DNA of 64,000 nucleotides from an uncultured Pseudomonadales bacterium (GCA_958296295.1 OY282460.1:1736001-1800000), one strand, 5' to 3'. Shown: positions 1 to 10,807, numbered from the stretch's first letter. The notes: generated from the letters alone by a model not told the origin. Numbers and translations are program-made.

Positions 1-192
1 GGAGTAGCCCTCGACATGCTCGCCGGGGTTGAACACCAGGCCGTGGCCGTCGAGCAGGTTGCGGACGTAGCGGAAGCTGATGAACGCGTCGTCGCACAGG
101 AACCACGCAGCCGAGGAGAACCATCCCAGCAGCGCCAGCCACGGCAAATGCAGCAGCATGGCCCGCGCGCTTCGGAGGGCAGGCTCCTTCAT
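1..192 (-). CDS. GT-C fold membrane glycosyltransferase-like protein, N-terminal part (runs off left edge)
   Basis: The first 64 codons of a membrane protein continue past the left edge. The ATG at 192-190 overlaps the TGA of the upstream gene as ATGA, which implies translational coupling in one operon. The N-terminus has a hydrophobic segment ([12 protein letters not shown]) followed by [19 protein letters not shown] and [11 protein letters not shown]. The acidic pair before FISFRYVRN is typical of the first periplasmic loop of GT-C/GT39-type lipid-linked sugar transferases. The family assignment rests on this N-terminal motif alone. The acceptor and sugar cannot be inferred. Confidence 0.6.
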   Translation of the reverse strand, partial: MKEPALRSARAMLLHLPWLALLGWFSSAAWFLCDDAFISFRYVRNLLDGHGLVFNPGEHVEGYS

Positions 193-2516
193 TGGGAACC
201 TTCCAAGTGCAGTGTCTCCGACCTTTCTTCCAGAGAGTTGTAGGTGTAGCCGCCCTCCCAGATATTCTTGCCCTCGCTGTTGAACTGGCCGGTGCGGATC
301 GTAGCAATGGCGTAATCAGGCAGTGCCCGCCTCGTTACGCAGGTTCCTCGTTCGTTGAGAAGATGGTGATCCCCGAAAGCGAAATCCAGGTTGTCGAAGT
401 CGTATTGCTTGCGGTCGTTGGGCAGGTCCTCTATGTCGACAGGGTCCAAGCGAAGGAAGAACGTAGGTCCAACATCCTCCGGGTTGCATTGGTCCTTCGC
501 GTAGATGAGGCTGTTTTCAGCGAGATACACATCCCAGTCGGAGCGGATGATCGGCCGACCACCACCAAGCGGCCCCGACACCCAATCGCCCACTGACATT
601 TTTTCAACTCTGACCGGCGGGAGTGCATCGTGAGGCAGCACGCGTGTGTCCACGCACAGCCCCGTTGGTGTTTGCGTCCAGAAAGCGAAGGCTGTTTCAT
701 CCTCTTGGCCAACCCAGAACCACACCGCCAGTTCGTCCGGGGCGCAATCTCTCACGAACGCTTGCGTCATCCGACCGTCCATAGTCAGCCCGACGTCGTC
801 AGACATGTGGTCGAAGTCCGTTGCCATCCGCTGCCATAACCAGTCGGGATGATTGGTCCCGTCCACCGACACTTCCGGCGGCTCGATGGTCAGGAGTCTG
901 AATTGGCGTCTGTGCGGTGCGCCCATTCTGCTATGGATATATGGCGGTCCTTCGAACAGAACCTCGCCTACGCCCCCGCGGTCTCGACGTTTTCGAACTA
1001 GGTAATCCGCTACTGCTGGCAGAAGGTCGTCCTCGGTTCCTGCCGGTAGGAACCAGATGATGGCGAAGTGGCTAATCCCGTATCGCTCGTAGAAAGTGGC
1101 CTCAGTTCCTTCCGTGCGGGCGCGCAGGTAGCCGTAGGAATTGGCCACGCCGTCCAGGTTCACCACTGGAAAGCGAGAGAAATACCCGACTATGCCGGCA
1201 TCCCACGACCCGACTACCCCGTCCTCGGGCAGCACGCGGTCCATGACCTGCACGCCCATATGAGAAGTGATATTCGTGCGGCGGTCGGTTGCCTCGCCAT
1301 GACGGTCAACAGACTGGAATGGCCCCGTGAAGTCCGCCTTTGTAAACAGGAAGGCCGCTCCGACAACAACGACGCCCGTGCTCAGGAGGTTGGCTGCCTG
1401 GGGCGACTTCGGGCTGAGGAAACAGCGGATGAAGTGGATGGCGACGTAGCACCTTAGGGGAATGATGAGCGTCTCCAGCAGGTATGCCGGAACGAAGTAC
1501 CAAGTGACACCCCCCCAGTTGGGGTGCATAGTGAGAACGGTCTGAGCAAACTTGGCAAGGTGGCCGGCTGCCAAGCCGAACGCGCCCACCAGCAAGGCCA
1601 ACAGCAGCCGGTCTGTCCCGCCTCTTGAGCGGCGGGCGAACCACCAGACCAGAACGACGTAGGCGCAGACCTCCAACGCCACCAGCAGCTCGTAGTCGAA
1701 GGCTGGGATCCGTAAGACGTCCCGGAAGTTCCGGGCGAAGCTGTATCCGCCTTCATGCTCCCATAGCCGCTCCGACCACATCTGCTTGGTCGCGCCGCTC
1801 ACAGGCACCACGCCCCCGAAGACGATGCCGTTGTAGGCGAAGTACGCGAGGATGCCGGCGACCGCGCCCAGCACCGGCGCGACGGTGTTCATCGCGAGGA
1901 CGGAATGGGTCAGCCCGCCTCTCCGAGGCGCCGAAGCCCTCCCTTCTCTCTCGACGGGAGAGGATGAAGATGGTCTCTGTCTGGACCACTCGATCAGACA
2001 AAGCGCGGCTGTTGCCGCCAAGGATACGGCGACATATTCCAAGCGCGCCCAAGGCAGGGCAAAGGCGACCGCGGCCAGCGGCCACTTCCACCGCGCCGGG
2101 CTTCGCGCAAAGAGGCAGACGGTCAGAACGAACAGGCCCAGCATGAACAGCGCCGCCGCTGCTTCCATCCCTAAGATCAAACCGCGGTGTTGGTAGAGCA
2201 TCGGCAGCGCGGCGAACATCAGAACCCACGGCGTGCGCGCCAGCCGGGCGGCCGCGGTGACGAGGGCCACCCCGCCGGCGACGAGCATGATCTCGAACGC
2301 CTTGATGGCGAACAGCGCGGCTTCCTTGTCGAACACCCAGTAGAACGGCGTGATCAGAAACAGCCAGAGGGGATGGTATCCGTTGGTGCGCGTGATGCCA
2401 CCGTCGAAGGTGGAGAACTTGCCGTCAGCTAAGTTGCGGGCGATCTGGAAGTAGTAGAACGAATCGTCCGCGTTCACGTCGCCGATCAGGTTGACGAGAT
2501 CGAAGCGGGCGAGCAT
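189..2516 (-). CDS. GT-C (GT39-like) membrane protein with C-terminal SDWDVYL module; N-terminus frameshifted
   Basis: This 775-residue open frame is a close paralog of the protein at 18436-20922. The N-terminal loop has [16 protein letters not shown] and is followed by about ten hydrophobic segments to residue ~385, a soluble region, then the Cys-pair module at about residues 652-770 ([16 protein letters not shown], two Cys, IRTGQF). The true start is probably ATG 2683-2681: that frame reads MNKITTPEVATPRGRWR, matching the paralog, and is thrown out of frame by one missing G in a G6 run near 2602. One extra G would join both parts. It is therefore either a recent pseudogene or an assembly error. 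It is the upstream member of a minus-strand operon with the gene at 1-192. Inferred role: transfer of a lipid-linked sugar in the inner membrane. Confidence 0.75.
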   Translation of the reverse strand: MLARFDLVNLIGDVNADDSFYYFQIARNLADGKFSTFDGGITRTNGYHPLWLFLITPFYWVFDKEAALFAIKAFEIMLVAGGVALVTAAARLARTPWVLMFAALPMLYQHRGLILGMEAAAALFMLGLFVLTVCLFARSPARWKWPLAAVAFALPWARLEYVAVSLAATAALCLIEWSRQRPSSSSPVEREGRASAPRRGGLTHSVLAMNTVAPVLGAVAGILAYFAYNGIVFGGVVPVSGATKQMWSERLWEHEGGYSFARNFRDVLRIPAFDYELLVALEVCAYVVLVWWFARRSRGGTDRLLLALLVGAFGLAAGHLAKFAQTVLTMHPNWGGVTWYFVPAYLLETLIIPLRCYVAIHFIRCFLSPKSPQAANLLSTGVVVVGAAFLFTKADFTGPFQSVDRHGEATDRRTNITSHMGVQVMDRVLPEDGVVGSWDAGIVGYFSRFPVVNLDGVANSYGYLRARTEGTEATFYERYGISHFAIIWFLPAGTEDDLLPAVADYLVRKRRDRGGVGEVLFEGPPYIHSRMGAPHRRQFRLLTIEPPEVSVDGTNHPDWLWQRMATDFDHMSDDVGLTMDGRMTQAFVRDCAPDELAVWFWVGQEDETAFAFWTQTPTGLCVDTRVLPHDALPPVRVEKMSVGDWVSGPLGGGRPIIRSDWDVYLAENSLIYAKDQCNPEDVGPTFFLRLDPVDIEDLPNDRKQYDFDNLDFAFGDHHLLNERGTCVTRRALPDYAIATIRTGQFNSEGKNIWEGGYTYNSLEERSETLHLEGSQ

Positions 2517-2739
2517 GTACCAGGCGAACCCGGCCCCGTAGGCGAGGATCCCCCCGATGAACAGGACGAATAGCGCGTTGCGCGGCCGGGAGTACAGAGT
2601 TACCCCCCGGCCGGATTCAGGCAGCGGCCAATGCGCCAGCGACCCCTCGGCGTGGCGACCTCCGGCGTGGTTATCTTGTTCATGTCCCTCTCTCTCACAA
2701 CGCGAGCCGCCTCACAACGCGAGCCGCCGTGAGAGCTCG

Positions 2740-3275
2740 GAGGCGAACCGGGGCGGACGCTGCGCCCGGTGCGCCCGACGGTCGACTTCGACGGATCGGT
2801 GCTGGGCACGAGGCGGCGGGCCGAAGGCGCGACGGTGGGCTACAACCCGCCCGCAAGGGGCCAGCGGAGCTACTGGCCGCTGTTCGCCACCGTGGCGCAG
2901 ACCAGCCAGGCGCTGGACGTGCTGCACCGCCCCGGCAACGTGGCCGACTCCACCGGGGCCCGGGAGTTCATGGACGAAACGCTGGCCCGCCTGCGCGGCG
3001 CGCTGCCCGGAACGCGGCTGGAGGCCCGCGCCGACGGCGCCTTCTTCGGCGAGGACGTCCTCGACCTGTTCGAGCGGCGCCGCGTCGACTACTCCGTGTC
3101 CGTGCCCTTCGAGCGCTTCCCGGCGCTCAAGCGGCTGATCGAGAGCCAGACCCGATGGCGCAAGGCCGGCCGGGACGTCGAGTGCTTCGAGCCGGACTGG
3201 AAGCCGGACAGCTGGGCCAGCCAGCGCCGCATCGTCGTGATCCGCCGGCGCGTGCCGATCCGCCGCCCGGGCGCC
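2740..3275 (+). pseudogene. IS1380-family transposase fragment
   Basis: The central transposase region is recognisable in one frame: [23 protein letters not shown], then [43 protein letters not shown] and [15 protein letters not shown]. These follow the IS1380 consensus order, including the first catalytic Asp (DFDGS) and the RADGAFF segment. Both the N-terminus and the C-terminal catalytic Glu region are missing. The fragment ends abruptly near 3275, where an oppositely oriented IS4-like relic begins. No terminal repeats were found, so this is an immobile remnant. Confidence 0.75.
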
Positions 3276-3971
3276 GCGCCGCTCGCTGGCCGCCAGGCAC
3301 CAGGGCTCCTTCATGTCCTTGTCCTTCAGGCACGCCACCGTCGCCGCCTTCCAGCGGTGCGCGTCCGTCACCGTCGCGCCGCGCAGCGTCCGCGCACGGC
3401 CGCCCGGCCCCACCCAATCCGCAGTTCCTCCAGAAACTCCAGCAGGCAACAGTCCGCGAAGCCCCGGTCCGCCAGCACCGTCACCCGCGTCCGTCCCCCA
3501 ACCACCTCCCATAGCCGCCGCAGCAGCGCGTCCTCGTGGTCGTTCCGCTTCCCCTTCAGCTCCGACGCCTCCACCGTGCGCCACATCAGCGGCGTCGACT
3601 GCCCGCGGCCCGTCGACATCGACAACGCCACCACCTCGTGGCCGTCCGCCGCGAAGCTCGTCCAGTCCAGCGACACCACCACCTCCCCGCGCGCCCCGAT
3701 CACGTGCGGAACCCACAGCCCGAACCACTCCCACACGTCCAGCCTGCCGTTGCTCAGCAGCCGATCCGCCTGCTTCACCCCGTGCTTCGCATTCGTTCCC
3801 CGCGCCTGCGCCAAGCCCACGCCTATCGCACTCACGCCCAGCGACGCGCTCGCCAGCGCTCCCGTCACCGCGTTCGAAAGCGACGCCGCACGCCGCATGC
3901 ACGTCGCCGCCACACACCGCCTTCACGAACTTCGCCACCTGCTCCGGTCGCATCCCCGCCAACGCCGACAT
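3276..3971 (-). pseudogene. IS4-family transposase relic with two frameshifts
   Basis: The start is ATG 3971-3969 behind a good AAGGAGG site ([18 protein letters not shown]). The reading then shifts frame near 3905 to give [47 protein letters not shown] and [16 protein letters not shown], and shifts back near 3400 to [17 protein letters not shown]. These are the DDE-domain motifs (SLDWT and LADRGF carry the Asp residues) of an IS4-type group. The C-terminal Glu region is lost at the junction with the IS1380 fragment. It is dead. It differs from the intact element next door. Confidence 0.65.
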
Positions 3972-4032
3972 GGTCCCCTCCTTGGAACAGAAAACCAAAA
4001 GCATCATAAATCAATCAATTGCAGGATTAAAA

Positions 4033-4041
4033 TGAGGGGAT
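4033..4041. repeat. Left 9 bp target-site duplication of the IS4-like element
   Basis: TGAGGGGAT lies immediately outside the left terminal repeat and recurs at 5705-5713 immediately outside the right one. Confidence 0.85.
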
Positions 4042-5704
4042 CAGCGACTCCCGCTAAACGACACGGGTTGTCCGCGAGTCGGGTTGCGGCGTGGCCTTCC
4101 GAGGGAATGGGCGAGACCCGGCCTCCGGCGCTTGTCCGGATGCGGGGGCGGCGATGTCGGTTCCCTGAAGAGGCAAGGCGGTCCGAGCGCGGTTCGGCCC
4201 GGCGGTCGGTTCAGGAGCTGTCGAACGGCACCGGCACGGGGGCCTCGTGGCCGAAGGCCAGGGCCCGGTAGAACGTGTCCCAGTCGGGCAGGAGAAACGT
4301 CGTGAACATCGAGCGGAAGTCCTCCCAGAAGTACTTCGCCCGCCCCTTGCGCGCCTGCGCCGCCCGGAACAGCGGACAGCACGCCTTCTGCAGTTGGTCG
4401 ATGCCGAACGCCAGCATCATCAAACAGGCGAACACCGTCGCCAGATTCTTCTTGCCGTGGCCGAAGTTGTGCTCGAACTCGTAGCCTTGGTTCTTCAGGG
4501 TGTTGAACGTCTCGTTCTCGATCCGCCAGCGCGCCCGCCCGGCGCGCATCAGCTCCATCGCGTTCCATCGGTCTATCCGCAGGTCCGTGACCCACGAGAA
4601 ATGCCTGTTCTTCCCGCCGTTCGGCCTCCTTTCCCAGTATTCCAGGAAGTTCACCTCCAGATCCGGGTGCGAGTCGTTCAGCGGCGCCCCGTTCGACCAC
4701 CGGAAGACGTGCTCCACGCCGTCCGCGTCCACCGTCTCCCAACGCTCCACGCCCGGCTTCGCCCCCGGCGCCCGCGGCGCCGACTCCAACTCGTCCACCC
4801 ACGCGAACAGCGCCTTGTGGTCGCCCGGCTTCGCGCCCAGCACGAAGCTCATGCCCAGCTCCTTCAACAGCCGGACGTGCGGCCCGTTCGACGCCAGGCC
4901 GTCCTCCACCACCAGCAGCGGCAGGTGCGGATGCTCCCGGCGCAGCGCCGTCAGCAGACGCTTCGACGCGTTCCGCTCGCAGTCGTTCTTCCTCGCCCCG
5001 TCCGTCTTCAGGATCGGCTCCGGCGGCACCACCGGCACCACCGCGCGACGCTCCGGATGAACCAGCACCGCGCACAGCGACTGGTGGTAGTACTCCACGC
5101 TGCCGTCCCGCCGGTTCTTCACGCAGCAGTTGTCGCAGTGCACCGTCGGCGACGAGAAGTGCCCCGTGCCGTCCACCGACAGCACGTGCCGGCCCCCGAG
5201 CCACTCGTACTCCTTCAACACGCCGCCGCGCTGCGCCAGCGCGAACAGACGCTTGAACGGACGACGCGGCTCCTCCGGATCCAGCGCGTCCAGACGCTCC
5301 CGCATCCGGCTGTCCGACGGCGCCCGCCGAATCCCGAACAGGCTGCGCAGGTTCCCCTCCCGCGCCGACGGCTCGCCCAGACCCCGCGCGTCCCGGTCGA
5401 ACCGCAGCAGCGACGGATACTTCAGCGCGAAGATCGCCAGACCCGACATCAGGCAGTCCGGCAGACTCACCCCCCGGCTCGACACCCCGTCCCCGATCCG
5501 CCCGAAGCAGCGGCGCATCTCCGCCACCATCCCCGGCATCGACAGATCCTTCCGAAACCTCGCCTCGCGTCCCATCCTTGGACTCCTTGCCCGAGATCGG
5601 GTCGATTATCCCCCCGAACGCCTCCAAAAGTCTGCGAGAAACTATTTTCCAGCGCGCCGCCAGCCCTTGTGCCACGCGGGCTCAGGAATTAGCGGGAATC
5701 GCTG
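4042..5704 (-). mobile_element. Complete IS4-like insertion sequence (1663 bp)
   Basis: The ends are 16 bp inverted repeats, CAGCGACTCCCGCTAA at 4042-4057 and, reversed, CAGCGATTCCCGCTAA at 5704-5689, with one mismatch. A 9 bp direct repeat TGAGGGGAT flanks both ends (4033-4041, 5705-5713). One transposase gene fills the interior. Intact ends, an intact TSD and an open transposase indicate a recent insertion. A solo end of the same family persists at 44945-45090. The 9 bp TSD fits IS4-type elements. Confidence 0.85.
4211..5575 (-). CDS. IS4-like DDE transposase
   Basis: A 454-residue transposase in one open frame. It has an N-terminal domain ([20 protein letters not shown]) and a catalytic core with [13 protein letters not shown] (first Asp), [15 protein letters not shown] (second Asp) and [19 protein letters not shown] plus [12 protein letters not shown] (Glu region with R and K). 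Four Cys/His near residues 150-160 (HCDNCC) are unusual and may bind metal. It is the only gene of the 4042-5704 element. It is 136 bp inside the right TIR, so expression probably depends on a promoter within the element or on adjacent sequence. Confidence 0.85.
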   Translation of the reverse strand: MGREARFRKDLSMPGMVAEMRRCFGRIGDGVSSRGVSLPDCLMSGLAIFALKYPSLLRFDRDARGLGEPSAREGNLRSLFGIRRAPSDSRMRERLDALDPEEPRRPFKRLFALAQRGGVLKEYEWLGGRHVLSVDGTGHFSSPTVHCDNCCVKNRRDGSVEYYHQSLCAVLVHPERRAVVPVVPPEPILKTDGARKNDCERNASKRLLTALRREHPHLPLLVVEDGLASNGPHVRLLKELGMSFVLGAKPGDHKALFAWVDELESAPRAPGAKPGVERWETVDADGVEHVFRWSNGAPLNDSHPDLEVNFLEYWERRPNGGKNRHFSWVTDLRIDRWNAMELMRAGRARWRIENETFNTLKNQGYEFEHNFGHGKKNLATVFACLMMLAFGIDQLQKACCPLFRAAQARKGRAKYFWEDFRSMFTTFLLPDWDTFYRALAFGHEAPVPVPFDSS

Positions 5705-5723
5705 TGAGGGGATACTTGAGATC

Positions 5724-7811
5724 CAGGGTGATTTCATGCTAGCGACCGTTGCGCTCGGGGGGACGCGCGGCGGCGGCGGGAAGGCGGAGGCAAGTCGGCG
5801 ACGGAAGCGCGGGCGACGGCTTTGTTCGGGTTCGGCGTCTTGCGCGGGCCGTCGGCGCGCTGTTCGGCCAAGCCGGGCGGCCGGCCGGGCGCGGCGGCGC
5901 GCCGCGCGGCGGCGGGTTGGGCGGATTGCGGGCGCCGAAGGCGCTCAGTCGGGATCGAGGATGGCGTCGAGGGCGTCGCGGCGCCGCATCATGAAGTGGA
6001 GGTTCGCCTCGGGCACGTGGCGGAAGCCGCGGTGGAAGACGACGGCGAGCGCGATGTTGTTGAGAGTGGCGTTGTCGGGGGCCCGTGGCGGGCGCGGATG
6101 CGGCTGGCGTCCTCGCCGAGGGTGGCGTCGCGGCGGTGGTGGTTGCCGTTCTCGACCTGCCAGTGGCCGCGGTTCCAGGCCAGCAGGCGGTCGGGGCCGG
6201 CGCGCCCGGCGTCCACGGACGTGATGCCGTAGGCGGTCTCGGTGGAGGTGGCGCCGGTCTTGACGACGGTCCGCTCGCGGATCACGCGGAACGCTTGGCG
6301 GGCGTGCGCGAAGGAGGCGAGCGCGCCCGGCAGGAGGTCGCGCGCGGCGATGCTCCGCGTCTCGACGCGGCCGTGCCCCTTGGCCGGGCCGTCGGTGTGG
6401 CGGCGGACGGCCGGCGCGTCCCAGTCGACGGTCTCGAGCAGCGCGAAGGTGTCGGGACAGTTGGCCTTGACGTCGAACATGTAGTCGGCCCCGTGGATGT
6501 CGACGATGGCGCGCCCGGTGTCGGCGCAGGCGTGCAGGGCGTCGAGGGCGGGCACGCAGCCGCGCAGGTCGACGTCGTCGAGCAGCGCCCGCACCGCGGC
6601 CGTCTCGCCGCCCTCGTCGCGACAGCAGCGGCTCGCCAGCGGGCGCCCGCCGTGCGTGACCAGCGTGGCGGTCTCGAAGCGGGCGCCGTCGGCGGCGTGG
6701 CGGTTGGCGCCGCGGATGCGCTTGCCGTCGGCGGCGAGGGCGGGCAGGTCGGACGACTCCGCGAAGCGCGGCGCCGCCCACTGGCGCAGCACGTCGGCCA
6801 GGGCGTCCGGGTCGGTGTCCGCGAGCACCCGGCAGAAGGTCGAGTCCGACGGCGCCGTCCAGCGCCCGTCGGCGTCGCGCCACGCCCCCAGAACGCGCAG
6901 TTCGCGCTGGTCGAGGCCGCGCGCGAACCGTTCCGTCGCCACCGGCCCGAGCTGCCCGGCGAGCCGGGCGAGGGCGCAGATCGACAGCACCGTCGCCAAA
7001 CCGTGCTTGCGCCCCTGGCCGCGCCGGCAGTCGGGCATCGCCGCGAACAGGTCGCGCAGCGAGGCCAGTTCCGTTCCCGCGTAGCGCACCGGCGTCGCCC
7101 GGCACGACCACTCCGCGCGGTCGACCGGATCCGCCAGCCGCGCCGCCGCGTCCCGCCGCAGCGGACGGACGAACATCACCTTCGGCGTCGAGTGCGGATC
7201 CGTGTACGCGCCGTTGTGCCGCGCGAAGCCCCGCGTGCTCCCCAGCCGCGTCCAGTTCGAGGCGTCGTAGCAGCCGCCCCAGTACCGCAACGGATCCACG
7301 AACGTCTCCGCCAGCTCCAGCGCGTGGCCGTGCGCCGCCCGCCAGTCCGCGCTCAGCCGCCGCAGGCTCAGCCCCAGCGTCCGCGAGGCCAGGTTCCTCA
7401 TCCCCAGCGCCTCGGGCAGAATCAGGAACCGCGTGTTGTTGCCGATCAGGTGCAACCGCCGGAATTGCACCGAGCGGTGCCAGCCCAGCCAGCGGTCCCG
7501 CGGCGCGCACTTGAAGGCGCCCGACTGCCAGCCCACCAGCGCCAGCCAATGCCCCCGCCACACCGCCACGTGCCGCAGTCCGCGCCCCGCGAACTGCCGG
7601 AACCCCAGATAGTGGTGCGCCGCCATCAGCGCGTCCCACCGGCGCCGCTCGTCCGCCCGCGCCGGACGCACCTCCACCTCCCGCAACGACACTTCCGCCC
7701 TGTCGAACGCCGCCTCCATCCCCCCTTTATAGGGCAAACGCCGGCGAATAGCCAGCTCTTTCCAAACGACTTCCGCCGTCAACACCTTGGAGCTAGCGTG
7801 AAATAGCCCTG
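5724..7811 (-). mobile_element. Complete ISAs1-family insertion sequence (2088 bp) carrying a DruA-transposase fusion
   Basis: Terminal repeats are CAGGGTGATTTCATGCTAGC at 5724-5743 and, reversed, CAGGGCTATTTCACGCTAGC at 7811-7792 (17 of 20 match). CAGGG termini are typical of ISAs1. The 10 bp TSD ACTTGAGATC is at 5714-5723 and 7812-7821. Its left TSD directly abuts the right TSD of the neighbouring IS4-like element, so both elements entered within 10 bp of each other. Confidence 0.9.
5945..7785 (-). CDS. DUF4338 (DruA-like)-ISAs1 transposase fusion, frameshifted near its C-terminus
   Basis: Residues ~35-235 match the DUF4338/DruA family: RRRWDALMAAHHYLGFRQF, GRGLRHVAVWRGHWLALVGW, RDRWLGWHRSVQFRRLHLI and ILPEALGMRNLASRTL. 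Residues ~240-598 are an ISAs1 transposase: SDSTFCRVLADTDPDAL, LPALAADGKRIRGANRH (Asp), VPALDALHACADTGRAIV (Asp), GHGRVETRSI and LLAWNRGHWQVENGNHH (Glu). One missing C in a C5 run near 6082 breaks the last ~45 codons; restoring it continues into NATLNNIALAVVFHRGF and ends at 5945. The start could be 7785 or ATG 7719 after a G-rich tract. DruA is known from Druantia anti-phage systems. Here it is fused to a transposase, so a role in transposition is the simpler reading. Confidence 0.75.
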
Positions 7812-7813
7812 AC

Positions 7814-8086
7814 TTGAGATCTATGAGATGTCCTCGGGATGTGGGTCATTTCCGTGTTGGGCGAGCGCATCTTAGCGAATTCGCGTACCGATTCAAGCGG
7901 GTGCTGTCGTCGCTGTCGTCGCAGACGGTCGATTCCTTGGGGCGGCTGAAGCGCTTTGTCAGCGCGAACGGGTCATCACACCCCATCGCATGGCAACGAG
8001 CCTTCTGGCAAGCTGCGCGAGAGGCCACGTTCAGACCCCGGCCGATCTGCATATGCCACCTAGCGTTGGACAGTTCTGTTACTTGA
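7814..8086 (+). CDS. Unrecognised short ORF, possibly the 3' part of a gene split by the two IS
   Basis: If both insertion sequences and one TSD copy each are removed, an ATG at 4032 reads MRGYLRSMRCPRDVG and continues into this 90-codon frame, ending at 8086. The first six codons (ATGAGGGGATACTTGAGA) closely match the region around the start of the GT-C gene at 27894, but similarity stops there. The protein matches no family I recognise. It may be a fortuitous frame. The rest of 7822-8119 shows nothing else I can support. Confidence 0.2.
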   Translation: MRSMRCPRDVGHFRVGRAHLSEFAYRFKRVLSSLSSQTVDSLGRLKRFVSANGSSHPIAWQRAFWQAAREATFRPRPICICHLALDSSVT

Positions 8087-8326
8087 GGCTAGCGGTGGGA
8101 GGCGATAAGGTCCTCCCCCATGGAGGTCGAAGTACCACTGGCGGGCGATGTGCGGGAGTCGCGGATTGTGCGCCCTAGCCATCCGCGCCGAGGACGAAGC
8201 GCTCGCCCGCAGCGCTTAGACTCCCCTGTACTTCTACCGAACCCAGCTCCATGGAGTAGTCTTCATGACGCTGGGCAGGCAGCCGGGAGCAGCCAAATCC
8301 CCCGGCGTGCGGCGGTCGCCCCGGCA

Positions 8327-10294
8327 ATGGCGTCGCAGCGCCCTCGCTTGACGCTGGCAATGGTATTGGGGCCAACACGAACTATCTTCTTGTGTGCCGT
8401 AGCGGTAACTTCTCTACTACTAGGGTGCAGCAGTAGAGGGCCCATCTCCCCACGCCCGCCTCTTGCCGCCGATCAAGCCGTGCCATGGACGCACCTTGCG
8501 GCCAACGATGCCGACGACGATTTCCATTTCGTGATCGTCAGCGACCGCACCGGCAGCGCTCGTCCCGGCGTCTTCGAGTCTGCGATTCCCAAAGTGAATC
8601 TGCTCGAACCGGCGTTCGTGGTGAGCGTTGGCGACCTGATCGAAGGCGATACGGAGGACCAGGCGCAGCTGGACCGCGAGTGGGACGAGTTCGAGGGCTT
8701 CGTAGCCGGGCTCGAAACGCCGTTCTTCTACGCCGCCGGCAACCACGACATGAGCAACGCGGTGATGGCAGAAACGTGGCAGGCGCGCTTCGGCCCCTCC
8801 TATTACAGCTTCCTTTACAAGGACGTGTTGTTTCTCGTGCTGAACTCGGAGCTCTTCGGCATGGTGCGCGACATGCACACGCCGGTGCCAGGGCCTTGGA
8901 CGCAAGCCGAACAGATGGCCTTCATTGACGAGACCTTGCAGCGTTTCCCGAACCCCCGCTGGACCATCGTGATCATCCACCAGCCGCGCTGGGACTACGC
9001 CGACGCTCCGCAGGACGATTGGCGGAAGGTCGAAGCGATGCTCGGCCAGCGCGACTACACGGTGTTCGCCGGCCATTCGCACCGCTACGTGAAGATCGTC
9101 CGCCAGGACCGCCGCTACATCACCCTCGCCACCACCGGCGGCGGCAGCAGACTGCGCGGCCTGATGCACGGCGAGTTCGACCATGTGGCGCTGGTGAGCA
9201 TGACCGACGCCGGGCCGCGCATCGCCAACCTGACGCTGGACGGCATCCAGGACGAAAACGTAACAACCGCCGCTTCCCGCGATGCCGTTCAGAAGCTGCG
9301 CACCGCGGTGTACTCGGTGCCAGCCTTCGGCAGCGGCACGCGCTTCGAGGCTGGCAGCGTCGCCTTCGATGTCGCAAACACCACCGACAAGGACATGACC
9401 GTGGCGTTCAACGTGGACCCCGGGCCTGATTTGGTCTACGCGGCGCAACCGCAGCCCTTCACCGTCGCGCCCGGCCAAATCGAACGAGTCGAGATCGCTT
9501 TGGCGGCGTCGGAAGCTCTGGGCCATCTGCCCTACCACGCCATCTCGCCGGGCCGGGCCGTATGGTCGCTCGCAACAGACGTCGGCGGCGAGCCCTTCCG
9601 ATTCGAGAAGACCACCGCGCTGCTGCCGGTGGCGCCGCTGCCGATGCCCTCCGGCCCGGTGCCGACCGTGGATGGCGACTTGACGGACTGGCCGGCGCTT
9701 CCCTACGCGGTGCATCGCCAGGGGGATGTGGCGACTGCACGCACGGCGCAAACCGACATCTCCTTCTCGTTCGGCGTGCGCGAGGCCGAGGGCGACGTCT
9801 ACTTCGCCGTACAGGTTGTAGACGACGACATCGTTGCCTCGTCGGCGTTGGGCCCGCGAGAGCAGGACGGCCTGTTGTTGGTGGTCGATGCCCGCAACGA
9901 ACCGCAGCGCTCGACAGAAACCCGACGCTTCGCGACGGGCATGGCCCGGAATAGCCTCACTCTGGCGGATGCGGCACCTGACCTGCTTCTCCCCGCGGAA
10001 TCCCGAGCTGCGGTGACTTGGAAGACAAAGCGGACCGCCACCGGATACGTGGCGGAAGCGAAGGTCTCCGGTGCATTCCTGGATGCCCAGGCGGGCGGCG
10101 CGTGGCAGATGCTGCGCATCGGCGTGACGGCGGTGGATTGGGATGCACACGAGATACGCAACCGCATCCCTTGGCATGTGCGCGGTTCCAGCGGCACGGC
10201 CTTGCACTGGCAGCCGTATCGCTTCGGAGAAGCCCCAGTGGCTGGCTCCGGGACGTTTGAGCGCGGAAAACAGCAGGCGTCCTCGGCGAGATAG
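8327..10294 (+). CDS. Exported metallophosphoesterase lipoprotein with C-terminal carbohydrate-binding-like domain
   Basis: The N-terminus is a lipoprotein signal (MVLGPTRTIFLCAVAVTSLLLGC from ATG 8360; 8327 is an earlier option). A calcineurin-type metallophosphoesterase domain follows: FHFVIVSDRTGS (first Asp), VVSVGDLIEGD (GD motif), AAGNHDMSN (GNH[D/E]), VIIHQPRW (His) and FAGHSHRYVKI (GHxH). After an Ig-like middle, residues ~490-640 (PTVDGDLTDWPALPYAV, VYFAVQVVDDD, DGLLLVVDARNE) resemble a CBM9-type sugar-binding domain. It probably sits on the outer or inner membrane facing the periplasm and hydrolyses phosphoesters. A short degraded copy of its GDL region lies at 13500-13580, so related genes existed here in more than one copy. 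Confidence 0.8.
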   Translation: MASQRPRLTLAMVLGPTRTIFLCAVAVTSLLLGCSSRGPISPRPPLAADQAVPWTHLAANDADDDFHFVIVSDRTGSARPGVFESAIPKVNLLEPAFVVSVGDLIEGDTEDQAQLDREWDEFEGFVAGLETPFFYAAGNHDMSNAVMAETWQARFGPSYYSFLYKDVLFLVLNSELFGMVRDMHTPVPGPWTQAEQMAFIDETLQRFPNPRWTIVIIHQPRWDYADAPQDDWRKVEAMLGQRDYTVFAGHSHRYVKIVRQDRRYITLATTGGGSRLRGLMHGEFDHVALVSMTDAGPRIANLTLDGIQDENVTTAASRDAVQKLRTAVYSVPAFGSGTRFEAGSVAFDVANTTDKDMTVAFNVDPGPDLVYAAQPQPFTVAPGQIERVEIALAASEALGHLPYHAISPGRAVWSLATDVGGEPFRFEKTTALLPVAPLPMPSGPVPTVDGDLTDWPALPYAVHRQGDVATARTAQTDISFSFGVREAEGDVYFAVQVVDDDIVASSALGPREQDGLLLVVDARNEPQRSTETRRFATGMARNSLTLADAAPDLLLPAESRAAVTWKTKRTATGYVAEAKVSGAFLDAQAGGAWQMLRIGVTAVDWDAHEIRNRIPWHVRGSSGTALHWQPYRFGEAPVAGSGTFERGKQQASSAR

Positions 10295-10807
10295 CCGCGC
10301 CCGCCGTGCCGGTTGGTGATGTCTTCAAGGCCGTCGGAGCAGCGCGGCGGCGCTGCGAGCAATCCGCCTGTAGTTGCTGAGAGCGTTAGGACAGTCTCGC
10401 CTTGCGTGTTGCCTTGGTTCAACATAAAGAGCCTGACTGTTAGCCGTGGTCCTGCCCGGCGAGACGGCGTTCACCACGGCGTGGCGATTCCTCGTCGACC
10501 GCAACGAACGGACCGGCCGCGCCCCAGCCCGCGCTTGGGCGAATCGTGTGGCGACGCTGCGCCAGGAGGTGGCCGCCGAGGGCGGTCTTCTATCGCGACG
10601 CTCGAGATACTTCCCAAAATCGACGGCCAAGACGGGGCCGTCCGCAAGGCGCAGTTCCATTTCGTCCGCGTCGCCGTTGATCGATGGCGACGTGTGCTAT
10701 TGTGCCACAGGCTTCGATCTCCCCTGATCCGACTTGTTTCTCAGAACACAATCCTCGCTCCGCAGGACGATCCAAGCCCTCTTTCCTTCTCTGTTAATGG
10801 GACAGCA
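10295..10807. other. Intergenic stretch, no supported gene
   Basis: There are 513 bases between the metallophosphoesterase and the arylsulfotransferase gene. A 93-codon plus-strand frame (10446-10727) has no recognisable motif. No terminator hairpin was obvious. The stretch may hold promoter sequence for the downstream gene. Confidence 0.4.

Noticed and set aside
5945..7785. Druantia defence system
   Set aside because: Only a DruA-like domain is present, fused to a transposase inside an IS; no DruB-E genes are nearby.
10446..10727. 93-codon plus-strand frame before the ASST gene
   Set aside because: It has no motif, no ribosome site and Arg/Ala-biased composition typical of noncoding high-GC DNA.
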